From positions 1 through 41,992 of the forward strand of contig QEXZ01000002.1 in NCBI GenBank assembly GCA_003160755.1: DNA of 41,992 nucleotides. The letters are read 5' to 3'. Under the pieces are notes generated by a model. It saw only the letters and a list, made by a program, of their open reading frames with translations. It did no database searches and had not been told where the DNA came from. Below, in pieces: positions 7,333 through 14,774 of this stretch. This DNA is from Methanomicrobiales archaeon (GTDB lineage Archaea > Halobacteriota > Syntropharchaeia > Alkanophagales > Methanospirareceae). The translations under genes and the position numbers were made by a program. The stretch's first letter is position 1. Every line of letters begins with the position of its first letter.

Positions 7333-8376
7333 ATGTTCCGTCCAAATTTTACTATTACTAACAAAATCCTCAACCACATAGCAGATATTTCTGCTTCTCG
7401 TGAGGTCATACTTAACGCACCGCTGCTCCCTAAATGGGAAGTCAAACTGAGAAAAGAAGCAATTCTAAAAATGACGCACCATTCTACGAGTATCGAAGGG
7501 AACAGACTCACAATGGAAGAGGTTAATAGGCTGCTCCGGGGTGAAGACATAGCGGCATGGGAAAAGGACAAAAAGGAAGTCCTGGGCTATGTGAAGGTTC
7601 TGGAATACATAGACAAGTTAGGAGAGAAGGGCGTTGATAAGATTACTGAAGACATAATCCTGGAAATACACAGGCTAAATACCCGGGGGATTCTTACGGA
7701 TTCAGAAGCTGGACACTATCGAAAAGTGGAGGTAGCGGTGGTTAACGGTCTGGGAAGAGTAACCTTTCAACCACCAAAAGCATCGCAAGTGCCCGCTTTA
7801 ATGCACGATTTTGTTGCATGGCTAAACAGTAAAGAAGCAAAAGAATTATACACGGTTTTGATGAGCGGGATTGCACATTACGAATTCGTTCGGATACACC
7901 CATTTGTAGATGGTAATGGCAGGACCGCGCGGGCACTGGCAACGTTGATTCTATACCTCCACGGTTTTGACACGAAACGTTTTTTTGCGTTGGATGATTA
8001 TTATAATGAAGAACGCAGCAGATACTACGCAGCTCTGCAAACCGTTGACCCACAAACAATAAATAGCACACAATGGTTAGAATATTTTATGGAAGGCGTC
8101 GCAGTAAGTATGGGTCGTGTGAAACAAGCGATTTTAGACCTGAGTCTGGATCGACTGCTAAAAGAAGAACGAGGACAAATATACTTAAACGACAGACAGA
8201 TGAAGATTCTCAAGTATCTTCAGACTAATCCGAGAATTACTATCAGTGAGATACAGAAAATGTTCGATAAAAAAGTTAGTAGGGACACTGCGAACCGAGA
8301 CCTCAAACCACTGTTAGAAAATAAATTGGTGAAAAGGATGGGTAAAGGGAGGGGGATATACTATGAACTGGCATAA
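7333..8376 (+). CDS. Fic-domain AMP transferase with autoinhibitory motif and C-terminal winged helix
   Basis: 347 residues. The Fic active site HPFVDGNGRTAR is complete at 189-200; the His is the catalytic base and Fic enzymes usually transfer AMP to a protein Ser, Thr or Tyr. An N-terminal STSIEGN at 51-57 fits the (S/T)xxxE(G/N) inhibitory helix, so the enzyme would be self-inhibited (class II). The C-terminal 70 residues (NDRQMKILKYLQTNPRIT and onward) form a winged helix-turn-helix, probably for DNA binding. Whether its role is regulation or defence cannot be told from the sequence. Confidence 0.88.
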   Translation: MFRPNFTITNKILNHIADISASREVILNAPLLPKWEVKLRKEAILKMTHHSTSIEGNRLTMEEVNRLLRGEDIAAWEKDKKEVLGYVKVLEYIDKLGEKGVDKITEDIILEIHRLNTRGILTDSEAGHYRKVEVAVVNGLGRVTFQPPKASQVPALMHDFVAWLNSKEAKELYTVLMSGIAHYEFVRIHPFVDGNGRTARALATLILYLHGFDTKRFFALDDYYNEERSRYYAALQTVDPQTINSTQWLEYFMEGVAVSMGRVKQAILDLSLDRLLKEERGQIYLNDRQMKILKYLQTNPRITISEIQKMFDKKVSRDTANRDLKPLLENKLVKRMGKGRGIYYELA

Positions 8377-8393
8377 TGTAAACAATCGTCAGA

Positions 8394-8414
8394 TTATCGT
8401 CAGATTATCGTCAG
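8394..8414 (+). repeat. Short tandem repeat after the Fic gene
   Basis: The unit ATCGTCAGATT (11 bases) occurs almost three times in a row, ending in a run of G. It starts 17 bases after the Fic stop codon. Confidence 0.7.
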
Positions 8415-8458
8415 GGGGTAAAAACAGATAATAGGATAGGTAGAAGGACAAAAAAATA

Positions 8459-8578
8459 AATTATAGACACTGATTAACACAGACAGATGATAAAAATCAA
8501 CAATCTTTAACTTAAATACGTCCGCGTAAATCCGCGTAAATCTGTGTCTTAAATAGAAGGAAGTTATTATACAACAAA
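8459..8578 (-). repeat. Interspersed repeat, copy 3 (reverse)
   Basis: Contains TTATAGACACTGATTAACAC, GATGATAAAAATCAACA, GTCCGCGTAAATCCGCG and GTGTCTTAAATAGAAGGAAG, and ends TTATTATACAAC right before the cobA ATG at 8580. The TATA-like end therefore abuts the cobA start, too close for it to act as the cobA promoter unless initiation is internal. See the other copies at 2458, 6337, 34587 and 40855. Confidence 0.75.
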
Positions 8579-8579
8579 A

Positions 8580-9326
8580 ATGGGAAAAGTATATCTCGTG
8601 GGTGCAGGACCGGGGGACCCGGAACTGATAAGTTTGAAGGCATATCGGCTTATACAAGAAGCTGACGTGGTATTAGTTGACAATTTGGTTTTCGGCGTGA
8701 AGAAGCTGATTCCCGAAGGTAAGAAGGTCATTGACATCGGAAAAACGGCAAAGGAGCATAAACTTTCGCAGGATGGGATAAACATGCTCATGGTTGACCT
8801 ATCGGAACAATACGATAAGGTAGTGCGATTGAAAGGTGGAGACCCCTATATTTTCGGTAGAGGTGGCGAAGAGGCGGTGTTTCTCAGAGAGCATGGTGTT
8901 GATTTTGATGTGGTGCCCGGGATAACATCGGCGGTTGCCGCACCTGCTTATTTTTCCATTCCGCTTACATACCGCGGCATTTCTTCTGCTGTTACGGTAA
9001 TTACGGGACACGAAATGGAAGAGAAAGAAGAAATTGATAGCATCAACTGGGAAGCGATTGCGAATTTGACGGGCACGCTCGTCATTCTGATGGGTGTAGG
9101 AAATCTTGCTAAAAATGTAGACAACCTTTTGAAACATGGACTGCGTGCCGAAACGCCTGTTGCGGTGATTGAAAAAGGGTTTACTGAAGATGCGAGGATT
9201 GTGGTTGGAACGCTGGGGAACATCGTGGAAGTAGCAGCGAAAGAAAAAGTGAAGCCGCCGGCGGTGATTGTAGTTGGCGATGTGGTTAATGTGCGGGAGA
9301 AGTTGATTCTACACCCGGAGAAGTGA
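8580..9326 (+). CDS. cobA: Uroporphyrinogen-III C-methyltransferase
   Basis: 248 residues, normal for a stand-alone SUMT. It methylates uroporphyrinogen III twice with SAM to precorrin-2, the branch point to siroheme, cobalamin and F430. The opening VYLVGAGPGDPELISLKA is the P-loop-like motif of the family, followed by VVRLKGGDPYIFGRGGEE and VVPGITSAVAAPAY, all diagnostic. hemD, the preceding step of the pathway, lies 0.7 kb downstream; the two are separated by a VapBC module on the other strand. The 3' end overlaps vapC by 18 bases. Confidence 0.93.
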   Translation: MGKVYLVGAGPGDPELISLKAYRLIQEADVVLVDNLVFGVKKLIPEGKKVIDIGKTAKEHKLSQDGINMLMVDLSEQYDKVVRLKGGDPYIFGRGGEEAVFLREHGVDFDVVPGITSAVAAPAYFSIPLTYRGISSAVTVITGHEMEEKEEIDSINWEAIANLTGTLVILMGVGNLAKNVDNLLKHGLRAETPVAVIEKGFTEDARIVVGTLGNIVEVAAKEKVKPPAVIVVGDVVNVREKLILHPEK

Positions 9327-9734
9327 AAAAACATATTGCTCGAAGTTCCGATCGAAAGAAAAGGCATTTTTTACCCCAAACTCTTCCATCAAAGCAAAGC
9401 TCGTGCAATCCGTGAAACTATATCTTTTATCTTTATGCTTCTTAAATACTACCCATGCCTTCTCTTCGACTTCTGCGGAAATCCTCACAACATTCACTAT
9501 CCTAGATTTTCTTATCCGCTCACCAAAATCTATCGCTTGACTATGCCCCAACTGCATCATTATAAGCGTTAATGTTTCGTCAAGGATGTAATCAGAGGTG
9601 TAAAGCCTTCTAATTTGAAGCTTGCCATTCCTGATAGCTCGCCGGATCTTAATCGCCTCTTCATGGCTTGCATCATCCGAGTCATCCAAAGCGTAGAAAG
9701 CACTCGTATCCACAAAGCTAATAGAGATATTCAT
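9309..9734 (-). CDS. vapC: PIN-domain toxin, VapC family
   Basis: 141 residues. PIN domains are Mg-dependent ribonucleases. The first acidic residue is Asp9 in ISFVDTSAF, the second Glu53 region (YILDETLTL), the later cluster is SFTDCTSFALMEE and SFDRNF, giving the usual acidic pocket. It overlaps the upstream antitoxin gene by 17 bases, the standard VapBC arrangement. The convergent 18-base overlap with cobA suggests insertion into, or compaction of, a tetrapyrrole cluster. Confidence 0.85.
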   Translation of the reverse strand: MNISISFVDTSAFYALDDSDDASHEEAIKIRRAIRNGKLQIRRLYTSDYILDETLTLIMMQLGHSQAIDFGERIRKSRIVNVVRISAEVEEKAWVVFKKHKDKRYSFTDCTSFALMEEFGVKNAFSFDRNFEQYVFSLLRV

Positions 9735-9939
9735 CGTGCCTCTTGCTCACGTCCTTTTTCCCACTTCTTGCCGACCTCTCTAAAAAAAATGTGTCCTTAG
9801 AAGAAACTTTCGCTCTCTGGCCTAAAGTGTCGATAATTACTTCTCTGATTCCCTGCTCTATGCTCTTACCCTCTTTTTTCAGCCATTCTTTCAAAAGAGT
9901 ATACTCTTCCTCCTCCAATTTGGTCTGAACAACTTTCAT
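9718..9939 (-). CDS. vapB: VapB-type antitoxin
   Basis: 73 residues from the ATG at 9937-9939. The N-terminal VQTKLEEEEYTLLKEWLKKEGK and the following SIEQGIREVIIDTL fit a ribbon-helix-helix DNA-binding domain; the C-terminal 30 residues are charged and would wrap the toxin. A much longer open frame exists upstream but would be antisense to hemD and is not believed. Antitoxin and toxin probably autoregulate from the short divergent gap with hemD (9940-10006). Confidence 0.75.
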   Translation of the reverse strand: MKVVQTKLEEEEYTLLKEWLKKEGKSIEQGIREVIIDTLGQRAKVSSKDTFFLERSARSGKKDVSKRHDEYLY

Positions 9940-10006
9940 GATTCTTACTAATACAAAATACAATTCTAAATTATATAAAATTATATTTAAAAAAGAGGCA
10001 TCCAAA

Positions 10007-10792
10007 ATGAAAAAGAAAATAGTAGCCTTTCGACCTGAGAACGTGCTTAAACGGTCAAAAGAAAAAGCGGATAGATACGGTTTTGATTTCTTCGGCTTTA
10101 CCCTGTTTGAACTGGTAGATAGAAAAGAGGCATTGAAGGAGGTAGAGGACGTTTTTAATGAGCGCGTGGACATAGTCGTCTTCACAAGTCTAAACGGCGT
10201 AAAGAAATCGTTCGGCATCTGCGAAGGTGAATTTGACTTGAAAGCGAAGCTTTTGGACGCGGCTATCGAAATATGCGCTATTGGTCCGGTTACGGGTTCG
10301 GAACTCGAGAAACATGGTGTGCGGGTTGACTTTATGCCGGAACAATACAGCGCAAAAGGGCTTATGGAGCTAATGGATAAGAGAGGAGATGCAGAAAATA
10401 AAAAAATCGTTTTCCTGAGGAGTGCCGAAGGTGGTCGGGACATTCTGGACTTCTTACGTCAAAAAGGTGCTTTCGTGAAGGACATCCAGATATATAAAGT
10501 AGAGATAAAGGATACCGAAGAAGAGAAAGAGCTGTTTTCGGAGTTCGTAGCCTATGACCCTGATTATATTATATTCACGAGTTCTTTAACGTTTAAAACG
10601 TTTTTGGGGCTTGCCAAAGAATTTGGAATGAAAGAAAATATCTTTGAGGTTTTAGAACACGCTAAAATCGCCGCTATTGGTGATTTGACTGCTGAAACCA
10701 TTTGCGAAGCAGGCATGAAAGTGGATCTGGTTGCGGGGAAAAGCACTTTTGAAGACGTTCTGAAAGAGATAAAGAGTAAAACTTTTTCCTAA
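10007..10792 (+). CDS. hemD: Uroporphyrinogen-III synthase
   Basis: 261 residues from the ATG at 10007, chosen for the GAGGCAT ribosome site before it and because upstream codons are A/T-rich promoter sequence. HemD closes and inverts ring D of hydroxymethylbilane. The two-domain pattern is clear: IVAFRPEN start, VFTSLNGVKKSF, AIGPVTGSELEKHGV, then FLRSAEGGRDI, IIFTSSLTFKTF and AIGDLTAETICEAG. Together with cobA it supports a siroheme/cobalamin/F430 branch. A strong hairpin terminator overlaps its stop codon. Confidence 0.9.
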   Translation: MKKKIVAFRPENVLKRSKEKADRYGFDFFGFTLFELVDRKEALKEVEDVFNERVDIVVFTSLNGVKKSFGICEGEFDLKAKLLDAAIEICAIGPVTGSELEKHGVRVDFMPEQYSAKGLMELMDKRGDAENKKIVFLRSAEGGRDILDFLRQKGAFVKDIQIYKVEIKDTEEEKELFSEFVAYDPDYIIFTSSLTFKTFLGLAKEFGMKENIFEVLEHAKIAAIGDLTAETICEAGMKVDLVAGKSTFEDVLKEIKSKTFS

Positions 10793-10807
10793 AAAGTTTT
10801 ATTTTTT
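10778..10807 (+). terminator. Hairpin terminator at the hemD stop codon
   Basis: AAAACTTTTT and AAAAAGTTTT form a perfect 10-bp stem around CCT, followed by ATTTTTT. The hemD stop (10790-10792) is inside the structure. The convergent CoA-binding gene ends at 10818, so the structure could serve both transcripts. Confidence 0.6.
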
Positions 10808-10817
10808 GCGGGATTGC

Positions 10818-11210
10818 CTATTCCTTCCTTTTTACCATTACGCATACATCATGCACTACTTTTATGTTATTTTGCATGCAAAAATTTATTGCGTGCTCGG
10901 ATTTTGAACCGGGCTGCACCCATACCCTCTCTATTCCTAACTCTTTGCATTCCTCAACTGTCTTTTCCATTACGCTTGGTGGGACTACGGTATCAACGAC
11001 ATCAGGTTTTTCAGGCAGTTCGCTTAACGAATGATAGCATCGGTCACCTAAGACTTCGTCAATATTCGGATTCACGGCGTAAACTACATAACCTGCTTCT
11101 TTCAGGTCTTTATATACCTGATGCCCGTACTTCGCAGGGTTTCTCGAAACGCCGACGACTGCAAAAATGTTCTCTTTCTGCAGAAAGTCATTTAGCGGGT
11201 TGATGTTCAT
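10818..11210 (-). CDS. CoA-binding (Rossmann) domain protein
   Basis: 130 residues from the ATG at 11208-11210. It is a single CoA_binding domain like YccU: FAVVGVSRNPAKYGHQVYKDL is the nucleotide loop, then YAVNPN, LPEKPDVVDTVVPP and ERVWVQPGSKSEHAI complete the fold. These small proteins bind CoA or acyl-CoA; the cellular role is not known. The reading frame extends 80 codons further upstream but that part has no domain character and is left out. Confidence 0.85.
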   Translation of the reverse strand: MNINPLNDFLQKENIFAVVGVSRNPAKYGHQVYKDLKEAGYVVYAVNPNIDEVLGDRCYHSLSELPEKPDVVDTVVPPSVMEKTVEECKELGIERVWVQPGSKSEHAINFCMQNNIKVVHDVCVMVKRKE

Positions 11211-11554
11211 TTTATACGCTTTATTATTGTCTTTCTTCAGTAAAAGTTTAATGCCCCAGAGGCCAATTACGTATAACATGTTGCGTTGAACGAAGCTTTT
11301 TCCGAAGGAAAAAATTTGGGTGGAGAAAACTGTAAGGTTTCGAAAACGCGTAAGCCCAGTTAAATTCTCCAACTGAAGTGAGGACGAGGTTAGTGCAACG
11401 TCCCGAAGGGAAACCGAAGAGTTTTTTGTCACAGGAAAGCGGATTGGCACCGTATCTTTTGCTTGCTTTATTAATATGACAAATCTGCGAAGCGGACTAA
11501 AAATTTAAGGGGCGTATTTAGTAAATTTTATATTATCCTAAAAATATCTTTTTT
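11211..11554. other. Gene-free stretch upstream of the TIR gene
   Basis: No convincing gene. It contains a hairpin motif TTTTTCCGAAGGAAAAA followed by ATTTGGGTGGAG (about 11295-11323), several CCGAAGGG-like palindromes, and near its right end an A/T-rich stretch (GTAAATTTTATATTATCC at 11520-11537) that may be the promoter of the TIR gene. Confidence 0.5.
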
Positions 11555-11569
11555 ATGTGGGTGTATCAT

Positions 11570-12505
11570 ATGAGCAACACTATGCATTTAAGAAGGTTTA
11601 TAGAAAACAACCCTTATAATGACAAGGCCAAAAAAAGACTTATTGAAATTGGGTCTATCGAAGACCTAGAATGGTTGCACAACCGATATCCTTTCAATGA
11701 AAAGATAAAGGAAGGTCTCATACAGAAAAGTAACGCTCATGCATTAAGAAGGTTTATTAAAAACAACCCTTATAACGGCAAGGCCAAAAAAAGACTTATT
11801 GAAATTGGGTCTATCGAAGACCTAGAATGGTTGCACAACCGATATCCTTTCAATGAAGAGATAAAGGAAGGTCTCATACAGAAAAGTAACGCTCATGCAT
11901 TAAGAAGGTTTATAGAAAACAACCCTTATAACGGCAAGGCCAAAAAAAGACTTATTGAAATTGGGTCTATAGAAGACCTAGAATGGTTGCACAACCGATA
12001 TCCTTTCAATGAAAAGATAAAGGATGCTATAATTTCATATGAGCCAAATAAAAAAGTGATACCGCTAAAAATACAAAATAAGTCTTTAAGTAAAAATTTC
12101 GATGTTTTTATTTGCCATGCAAGCGAAGACAAAGAGTCTTTTGTTAAACCATTAGCGAAGGCTCTTAAAGAGGCGGGGGTTAAAGTGTGGTATGATGACT
12201 TTGTATTAGAGTGGGGAGATAGCTTAAGAGGTTCAATCGACAAAGGATTGGTAAATTCTAGATATGGTATCGTAATATTTTCTAAGGCTTTTTTAAACAA
12301 GAAAAAGACATGGACAAAGCATGAACTGGATGGATTGTTCGCTGAAGAGATTAAAGGTAAAAGGGTTATTTTGCCAATATGGCACGATATATCACGAGAT
12401 GATCTGTTAGAGTATAGTCCTTCATTTGCAGATAGACTAGCAAAAACATCTGATTCAATCGATGACATAGTTAACGACGTTAAGAATCTTCTTGGAAAAG
12501 AATAG
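11570..12505 (+). CDS. TIR-domain protein with three near-identical 52-residue repeats
   Basis: 311 residues from the ATG at 11570 (an in-frame ATG five codons upstream at 11555 is equally possible). Three copies of a 52-residue helical repeat (LRRFIENNPYN ... SIEDLEWLHNRYPFNE) occupy the first half; the underlying 156-bp DNA units are almost identical, a recent expansion. The second half is a TIR domain: DVFICHASEDKESFVKPLA, VWYDDF, GDSLRGSIDKGL and WTKHELDGL, whose Glu is the position of the catalytic NADase residue. Bacterial and archaeal TIR proteins often act in antiviral NAD depletion; that role is inferred. It stands alone with gene-poor DNA on both sides. Confidence 0.85.
   Translation: MSNTMHLRRFIENNPYNDKAKKRLIEIGSIEDLEWLHNRYPFNEKIKEGLIQKSNAHALRRFIKNNPYNGKAKKRLIEIGSIEDLEWLHNRYPFNEEIKEGLIQKSNAHALRRFIENNPYNGKAKKRLIEIGSIEDLEWLHNRYPFNEKIKDAIISYEPNKKVIPLKIQNKSLSKNFDVFICHASEDKESFVKPLAKALKEAGVKVWYDDFVLEWGDSLRGSIDKGLVNSRYGIVIFSKAFLNKKKTWTKHELDGLFAEEIKGKRVILPIWHDISRDDLLEYSPSFADRLAKTSDSIDDIVNDVKNLLGKE
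11591..12058 (+). repeat. Three tandem 156-bp units inside the TIR gene
   Basis: The landmark AGAAGGTTTA occurs at 11591, 11747 and 11903, exactly 156 bases apart. The units differ by only a few bases; the third diverges near its end where the linker to the TIR domain begins. Frame is preserved, adding 52 residues per unit. Confidence 0.9.
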
Positions 12506-12883
12506 TTTATCTTTATAGAAAAAAATAAAGTTTTTCAACAAATATCCCCCCATAATAATTGCCCCACTCCGTTTTTAAGCAAGCAAAAATGTGTCCGAGT
12601 GTTAGCGCAAACTCCTGATTTCTAAACAAAGGCGCCAATTAAAAGGAAGTGGTAGTAGCGTTAGCGCGAGCGGTTTTAGGTGACAAAAATTGGATTTAAT
12701 GTCCCCGGCATAAAAGAAGTTTTTGCGGAGCAAAAATTTGGGTGAGCGAGAGCGGACCTTTTATGCTGTGTTGTCCGAAGTTGCATCCTATTCCCCCATT
12801 GCCAATTCTCTTAAGATTTCCCTATATTCTATTTTCTCACCTAAATTTGTTTTTGTGTTTTTGTTTATTAAAAACATCCCCAG
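12506..12883. other. Gene-free stretch downstream of the TIR gene
   Basis: No believable gene. It holds small palindromes (GCGTTAGCGCGAGCG, TTTTGCGGAGCAAAA) and a motif AAAAATTTGGGTGAG at about 12733-12747 that resembles one upstream of the TIR gene at about 11309-11323. Open frames here lack any domain character and run antisense to the amidohydrolase. Confidence 0.45.
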
Positions 12884-14014
12884 TTATTTCACAACCCCCC
12901 CTTCATATATCACCGCCGCTATATCGTTTCGTGTCGCTCTTCTCACCACACCTCTTATTGAGTTCCTCACGTTTCTCATATTTGGTGTATCGTTTCTAAT
13001 CACCACTAAATTCGCCGTTTTTCCTTCCTCTATCGAACCCACGAATTTGTCTTCTTTCAGCACCTTTGCGGAATCAAGCGTGCACATCTTCAGCACTTTC
13101 CGTTCATCAAGCTTACGAAAAATCTTGGAAATGAATTCCATTTCAGAGAACATGTCAGGTGAGTTGAGCATTACGTTATCCGTGCCAACACCCACCGTTA
13201 ATCCTGATTCGAGCATCTGACGTAAAGGCGGCAGCCCCATCCCGGTCACCAGGTTAGAGCGAATGCAAACGACAGCCGCTATGTTTTTGTCCTGCATCTT
13301 CTCGAAATCTTGCTGCGATGCTTTTGTAAGGTGTACGATGAAATCAGGTTCAAGCTCTATCGCACCTTTTACATCTTCTGCATTTCGTTCACCCGCGTGA
13401 AGTGCGAACATTTTCCCCCTTGTTTTTGTCTCCGCCGCTAAACGTCTCATGTCTTCCCACGGGTAGTCCGCTACACTGCTCATGCCTATTCCGTCCGCCG
13501 ATTCAAAAATTCGTAATTCGTAATTCGTAATTCGTAATTCGTCCGTTTCCGTTCCCGCTTCTGGTCTGCCAAATATTTTCATATCCAATTTCTCTCGACA
13601 TTCCGCCGAATCGAAAGCTTCTTTTAGTGCTTTAATACCCAAAACACCGCCTTCTCGGAAATCTGCAAACAGTCCTGTTCCCGTAGCAAAAATGTCCTCA
13701 ATGCTGTCCTTCATCGAAGAAACAAGCTCGTTATGTGATGTTTCAGCTAATATTTTGTGTTTATAGCCCCCAGGACCCACTAACCGGTCCAGCGGCATAA
13801 AATCGGGCTCTTTTGCTGCTGAATCGCCGATGTGCGTATGTGCATTGACGAAAGAGGGAATTACAATACCCGTCACATCCGCTTCTATCTCCCCCCCTTC
13901 GCCAATTTCTTTTATTTTGCCTCCTTCGATTACCACATACCCCGTCCTATCCTCAAAGTCATCGCCATATACAATTGTTCCTGAAACGATTAGCTGGCTC
14001 TTTTGTTTCGCCAT
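12884..14014 (-). CDS. Metal-dependent amidohydrolase (cytosine deaminase / ATZ-TRZ group)
   Basis: 376 residues. Such enzymes hydrolyse or deaminate cyclic nitrogen compounds with a divalent metal in a TIM barrel. Metal ligands are HTH at 59-61 (NAHTHIGD), a His in FALHAGE, a His in FIVHLTKA and the Asp in GVGTDNVM. Residues 159-169 (ELRITNYELRI) come from a 7-bp tandem DNA repeat inserted in frame. The start lies 4 bases after the stop of the corrinoid protein, so the two form an operon; a link to methyl-group or amine metabolism is possible but unproven. Confidence 0.85.
   Translation of the reverse strand: MAKQKSQLIVSGTIVYGDDFEDRTGYVVIEGGKIKEIGEGGEIEADVTGIVIPSFVNAHTHIGDSAAKEPDFMPLDRLVGPGGYKHKILAETSHNELVSSMKDSIEDIFATGTGLFADFREGGVLGIKALKEAFDSAECREKLDMKIFGRPEAGTETDELRITNYELRIFESADGIGMSSVADYPWEDMRRLAAETKTRGKMFALHAGERNAEDVKGAIELEPDFIVHLTKASQQDFEKMQDKNIAAVVCIRSNLVTGMGLPPLRQMLESGLTVGVGTDNVMLNSPDMFSEMEFISKIFRKLDERKVLKMCTLDSAKVLKEDKFVGSIEEGKTANLVVIRNDTPNMRNVRNSIRGVVRRATRNDIAAVIYEGGVVK
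13509..13541. repeat. 7-bp tandem repeat inside the amidohydrolase gene
   Basis: The unit ATTCGTA runs nearly five times. On the coding strand it gives alternating ELRITNY codons. This kind of in-frame repeat is found in many prokaryotic genomes and adds residues without stopping translation. Confidence 0.9.
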
Positions 14015-14018
14015 TCAC

Positions 14019-14663
14019 TCATCCAATAAGAATAAGCTCCTTCGCTTTCATGACGGCATCAACGGCGTCTTTACCATAGGCATCGGCACCGATTTCGTCT
14101 GCATAATCTTCGCTTACCGCACCACCACCAACCATTATCTTTACCTCCAGACCTTCTTCCCTGAAATACTGTATGACCTCTGCCATGTATTCACGTGTCG
14201 TCGTGAGTAATGCGGACATTGCAACAATGTCGGCTTCCGTTTCCGCGACTGCTTCTGCATATTTGCTCTTTTCAACCTCGGTTCCCAGGTCAATGACCTC
14301 AAAACCCTCAGCAGATAGCATTATACTGACTATCTCTTTGCCTATATCGTGCACGTCCCCTTTGACAGTCCCAATAACGATTTTTCCTATCTTGTCCCGC
14401 TGCTCTTTTACGCCCTCTTTTAGCTCCTCTTGCAACAGCGGCTGCTTGAGTAGCTGCAGTAGCTTCTTTGCATTCCAGCCCGAAACCATCAGCTCGGCGT
14501 CGAAATATATCTCCTTGTATCCCCGCCCTATTTCCTTCAGGCCTTCGGTCATTTCTTCTGTGATTTCATACGCTTTCCTTCCTGCGTTCAGCCGCTCCTC
14601 ACAGAATGCTTCTATTTTCTGCTTCTTTACATCAAGCAACGAGTCAAGTATTGAATATTCCAT
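14019..14663 (-). CDS. Corrinoid (B12-binding) protein of a methyltransferase system
   Basis: 214 residues from the ATG at 14661-14663. The N-terminal helical cap (about residues 1-88) and the B12-binding domain with GDVHDIGK at 102-109 (His105 would be the lower cobalt ligand) match the MtaC/MtbC/MttC and DhaC-like family. Later motifs VIDLGTEV, MSALLTTT and VMVGGGAV-like (KIMVGGGAVSEDYA) are the cobalamin tail pocket. It should carry a methyl group between a substrate-specific methyltransferase and a carrier. No methyltransferase partner is adjacent, only the amidohydrolase. Confidence 0.88.
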   Translation of the reverse strand: MEYSILDSLLDVKKQKIEAFCEERLNAGRKAYEITEEMTEGLKEIGRGYKEIYFDAELMVSGWNAKKLLQLLKQPLLQEELKEGVKEQRDKIGKIVIGTVKGDVHDIGKEIVSIMLSAEGFEVIDLGTEVEKSKYAEAVAETEADIVAMSALLTTTREYMAEVIQYFREEGLEVKIMVGGGAVSEDYADEIGADAYGKDAVDAVMKAKELILIG

Positions 14664-14709
14664 TGGTAGAATAAAAATCCAAAAACCCAAAAGAAAGGTT
14701 TGTTTAGAC

Positions 14710-14753
14710 TGGGGCTCTGCCCCAGTAACCCTGCAAGCCCAGCAGGGGCTTAT
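14710..14753 (+). repeat. Double-hairpin palindromic element, copy 2
   Basis: TGGGGCTCTGCCCCA, then CCTGCAAGCCC and GGGGCTTAT. Same architecture as the copies at 2553, 22961 and 34379. It lies between the Pup-like gene (stop at 14775) and the corrinoid protein (start 14663) and could separate the two transcripts as a terminator. Confidence 0.8.
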
Positions 14754-14774
14754 TTTGAGTTTAGTACTTAGTAT

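Noticed and set aside
9940..10443. Long upstream extension of the VapB frame
   Set aside because: Antisense to hemD, low-complexity Ser/Phe-rich product; the short RHH start is the typical antitoxin.
11211..11450. N-terminal extension of the CoA-binding protein
   Set aside because: No domain character; the family begins near the ATG at 11210.
11591..12058. Regular repeats that could suggest a CRISPR array
   Set aside because: Units are 156 bp, contiguous and coding in frame; there are no spacers.
12723..13220. Plus-strand frame of 165 residues over the amidohydrolase 3' end
   Set aside because: Antisense to a clearly conserved enzyme and without domain features.
13509..13541. Tandem heptamers as a possible iteron-type origin
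   Set aside because: They lie inside an intact gene, in frame, with no Cdc6/Orc1 gene or A/T-rich unwinding element nearby.
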